NCBI RefSeq assembly: GCF_018397995.1
Contig: NZ_BBQH01000048.1
Coordinates: 1 to 45,530, forward strand
Length of the DNA: 45,530 bases
Source of the DNA: Rhizomonospora bruguierae
GTDB lineage: Bacteria; Actinomycetota; Actinomycetes; Mycobacteriales; Micromonosporaceae
Reading direction: 5' to 3'
Part shown: positions 45,329 through 45,530 of the stretch, in pieces
Numbering within the stretch: position 1 is the stretch's first letter
How the letters are laid out: each line of letters begins with the position of its first letter
Notes under the pieces: generated by a model
The model's database searches: none
Seen by the model: only the letters and a program-made list of their open reading frames with translations
Told to the model about the DNA's origin: nothing
Program-made: the position numbers and the translations under genes

Positions 45329-45530
45329 GAGCGCACCCTAGCGTGACCGCCGAAGGGGGTGATCGCCGCCCGCTTTGCCGGCTTTGCCCCCAAGATCGAC
45401 TCGGCTTTCCGCAGGTTGAATGGGGTCGGATAGGGCGATACCGCGAGAATCGCGCAGCTGCTCTGATCTAGGACAACCCACATCCACAGGGGGCTGCCGG
45501 CCCCATCCGCCCCCGACAAATCTGTTCGCC
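45329..45530. other. Promoter-side intergenic DNA at the right edge
   Basis: No coding feature is seen in these 202 bp. They must contain the promoter of the DUF4177-ridA pair on the minus strand. A GCTTTGCCGGCTTTGCC short direct repeat lies near 45372, and CCAAGATCGACTCGG follows it, a kind of sequence I associate with intergenic repeats in Micromonosporaceae (recollection only). Confidence 0.3.

Overview
The window is very G+C-rich actinobacterial chromosome. The gene set points to Micromonosporaceae or a close relative: GTG and TTG starts are common, and it carries ESX/type VII secretion genes, a conserved actinobacterial Crp, the MarP/Nth/Crp block, the RidA-DUF4177 pair and a fused EccC. 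This is inference from gene content; no rRNA or tRNA gene was seen.

Left end (1-1548): debris of mobile DNA. The 3' part of a group II intron, with a frameshifted maturase followed by recognisable domains V and VI, ends near 822. It sits antisense inside an IS21-type transposase gene, of which only the 5' part (823-1133) remains on its right.

1549-8195: a tight + strand operon headed by a large FtsK/SpoIIIE-type ATPase, followed by small helical, coiled-coil and membrane proteins that I cannot assign to described families. It looks like a type VII-related machine and is the best candidate here for an undescribed system. It converges on folE.

8309-18069 (- strand): housekeeping genes dacB, a zincin-like protease, tilS, hpt, ftsH and folE. 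The usually adjacent tilS and hpt are separated by a gamma-glutamyltransferase remnant, an ~85-bp tandem repeat array and a secreted C39-like peptidase. folP, folB and folK do not follow folE.

18154-25367: ppa, then an ESX core with eccD on - and eccC-mycP on +. eccC needs a one-base frame correction near 21406. eccB, eccE and esxA/B are not in the window.

25585-32117: marP, a Nudix CoA hydrolase, a TlpA-like thioredoxin, nth and crp, in the order of the M. tuberculosis Rv3671c-Rv3676 block, with a CapA-like gene and cbiZ between nth and crp.

32454-34723: a T7SS-substrate-like protein overlapping a second mycosin, in clearly lower-G+C DNA than its surroundings.

34923-38532: a two-gene biotin-dependent carboxylase look-alike. 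Its alpha subunit lacks both the biotin-accepting lysine and a metal-binding glutamate of the biotin carboxylase site.

38543-45328 (- strand): signalling and housekeeping genes. DUF4177 and RidA come first, then an overlapping operon of MBL-fold hydrolase, class III nucleotidyl cyclase-AAA-TPR protein and transmembrane Ser/Thr kinase. With crp 8 kb away, both a cAMP source and a cAMP sensor lie in the same neighbourhood.
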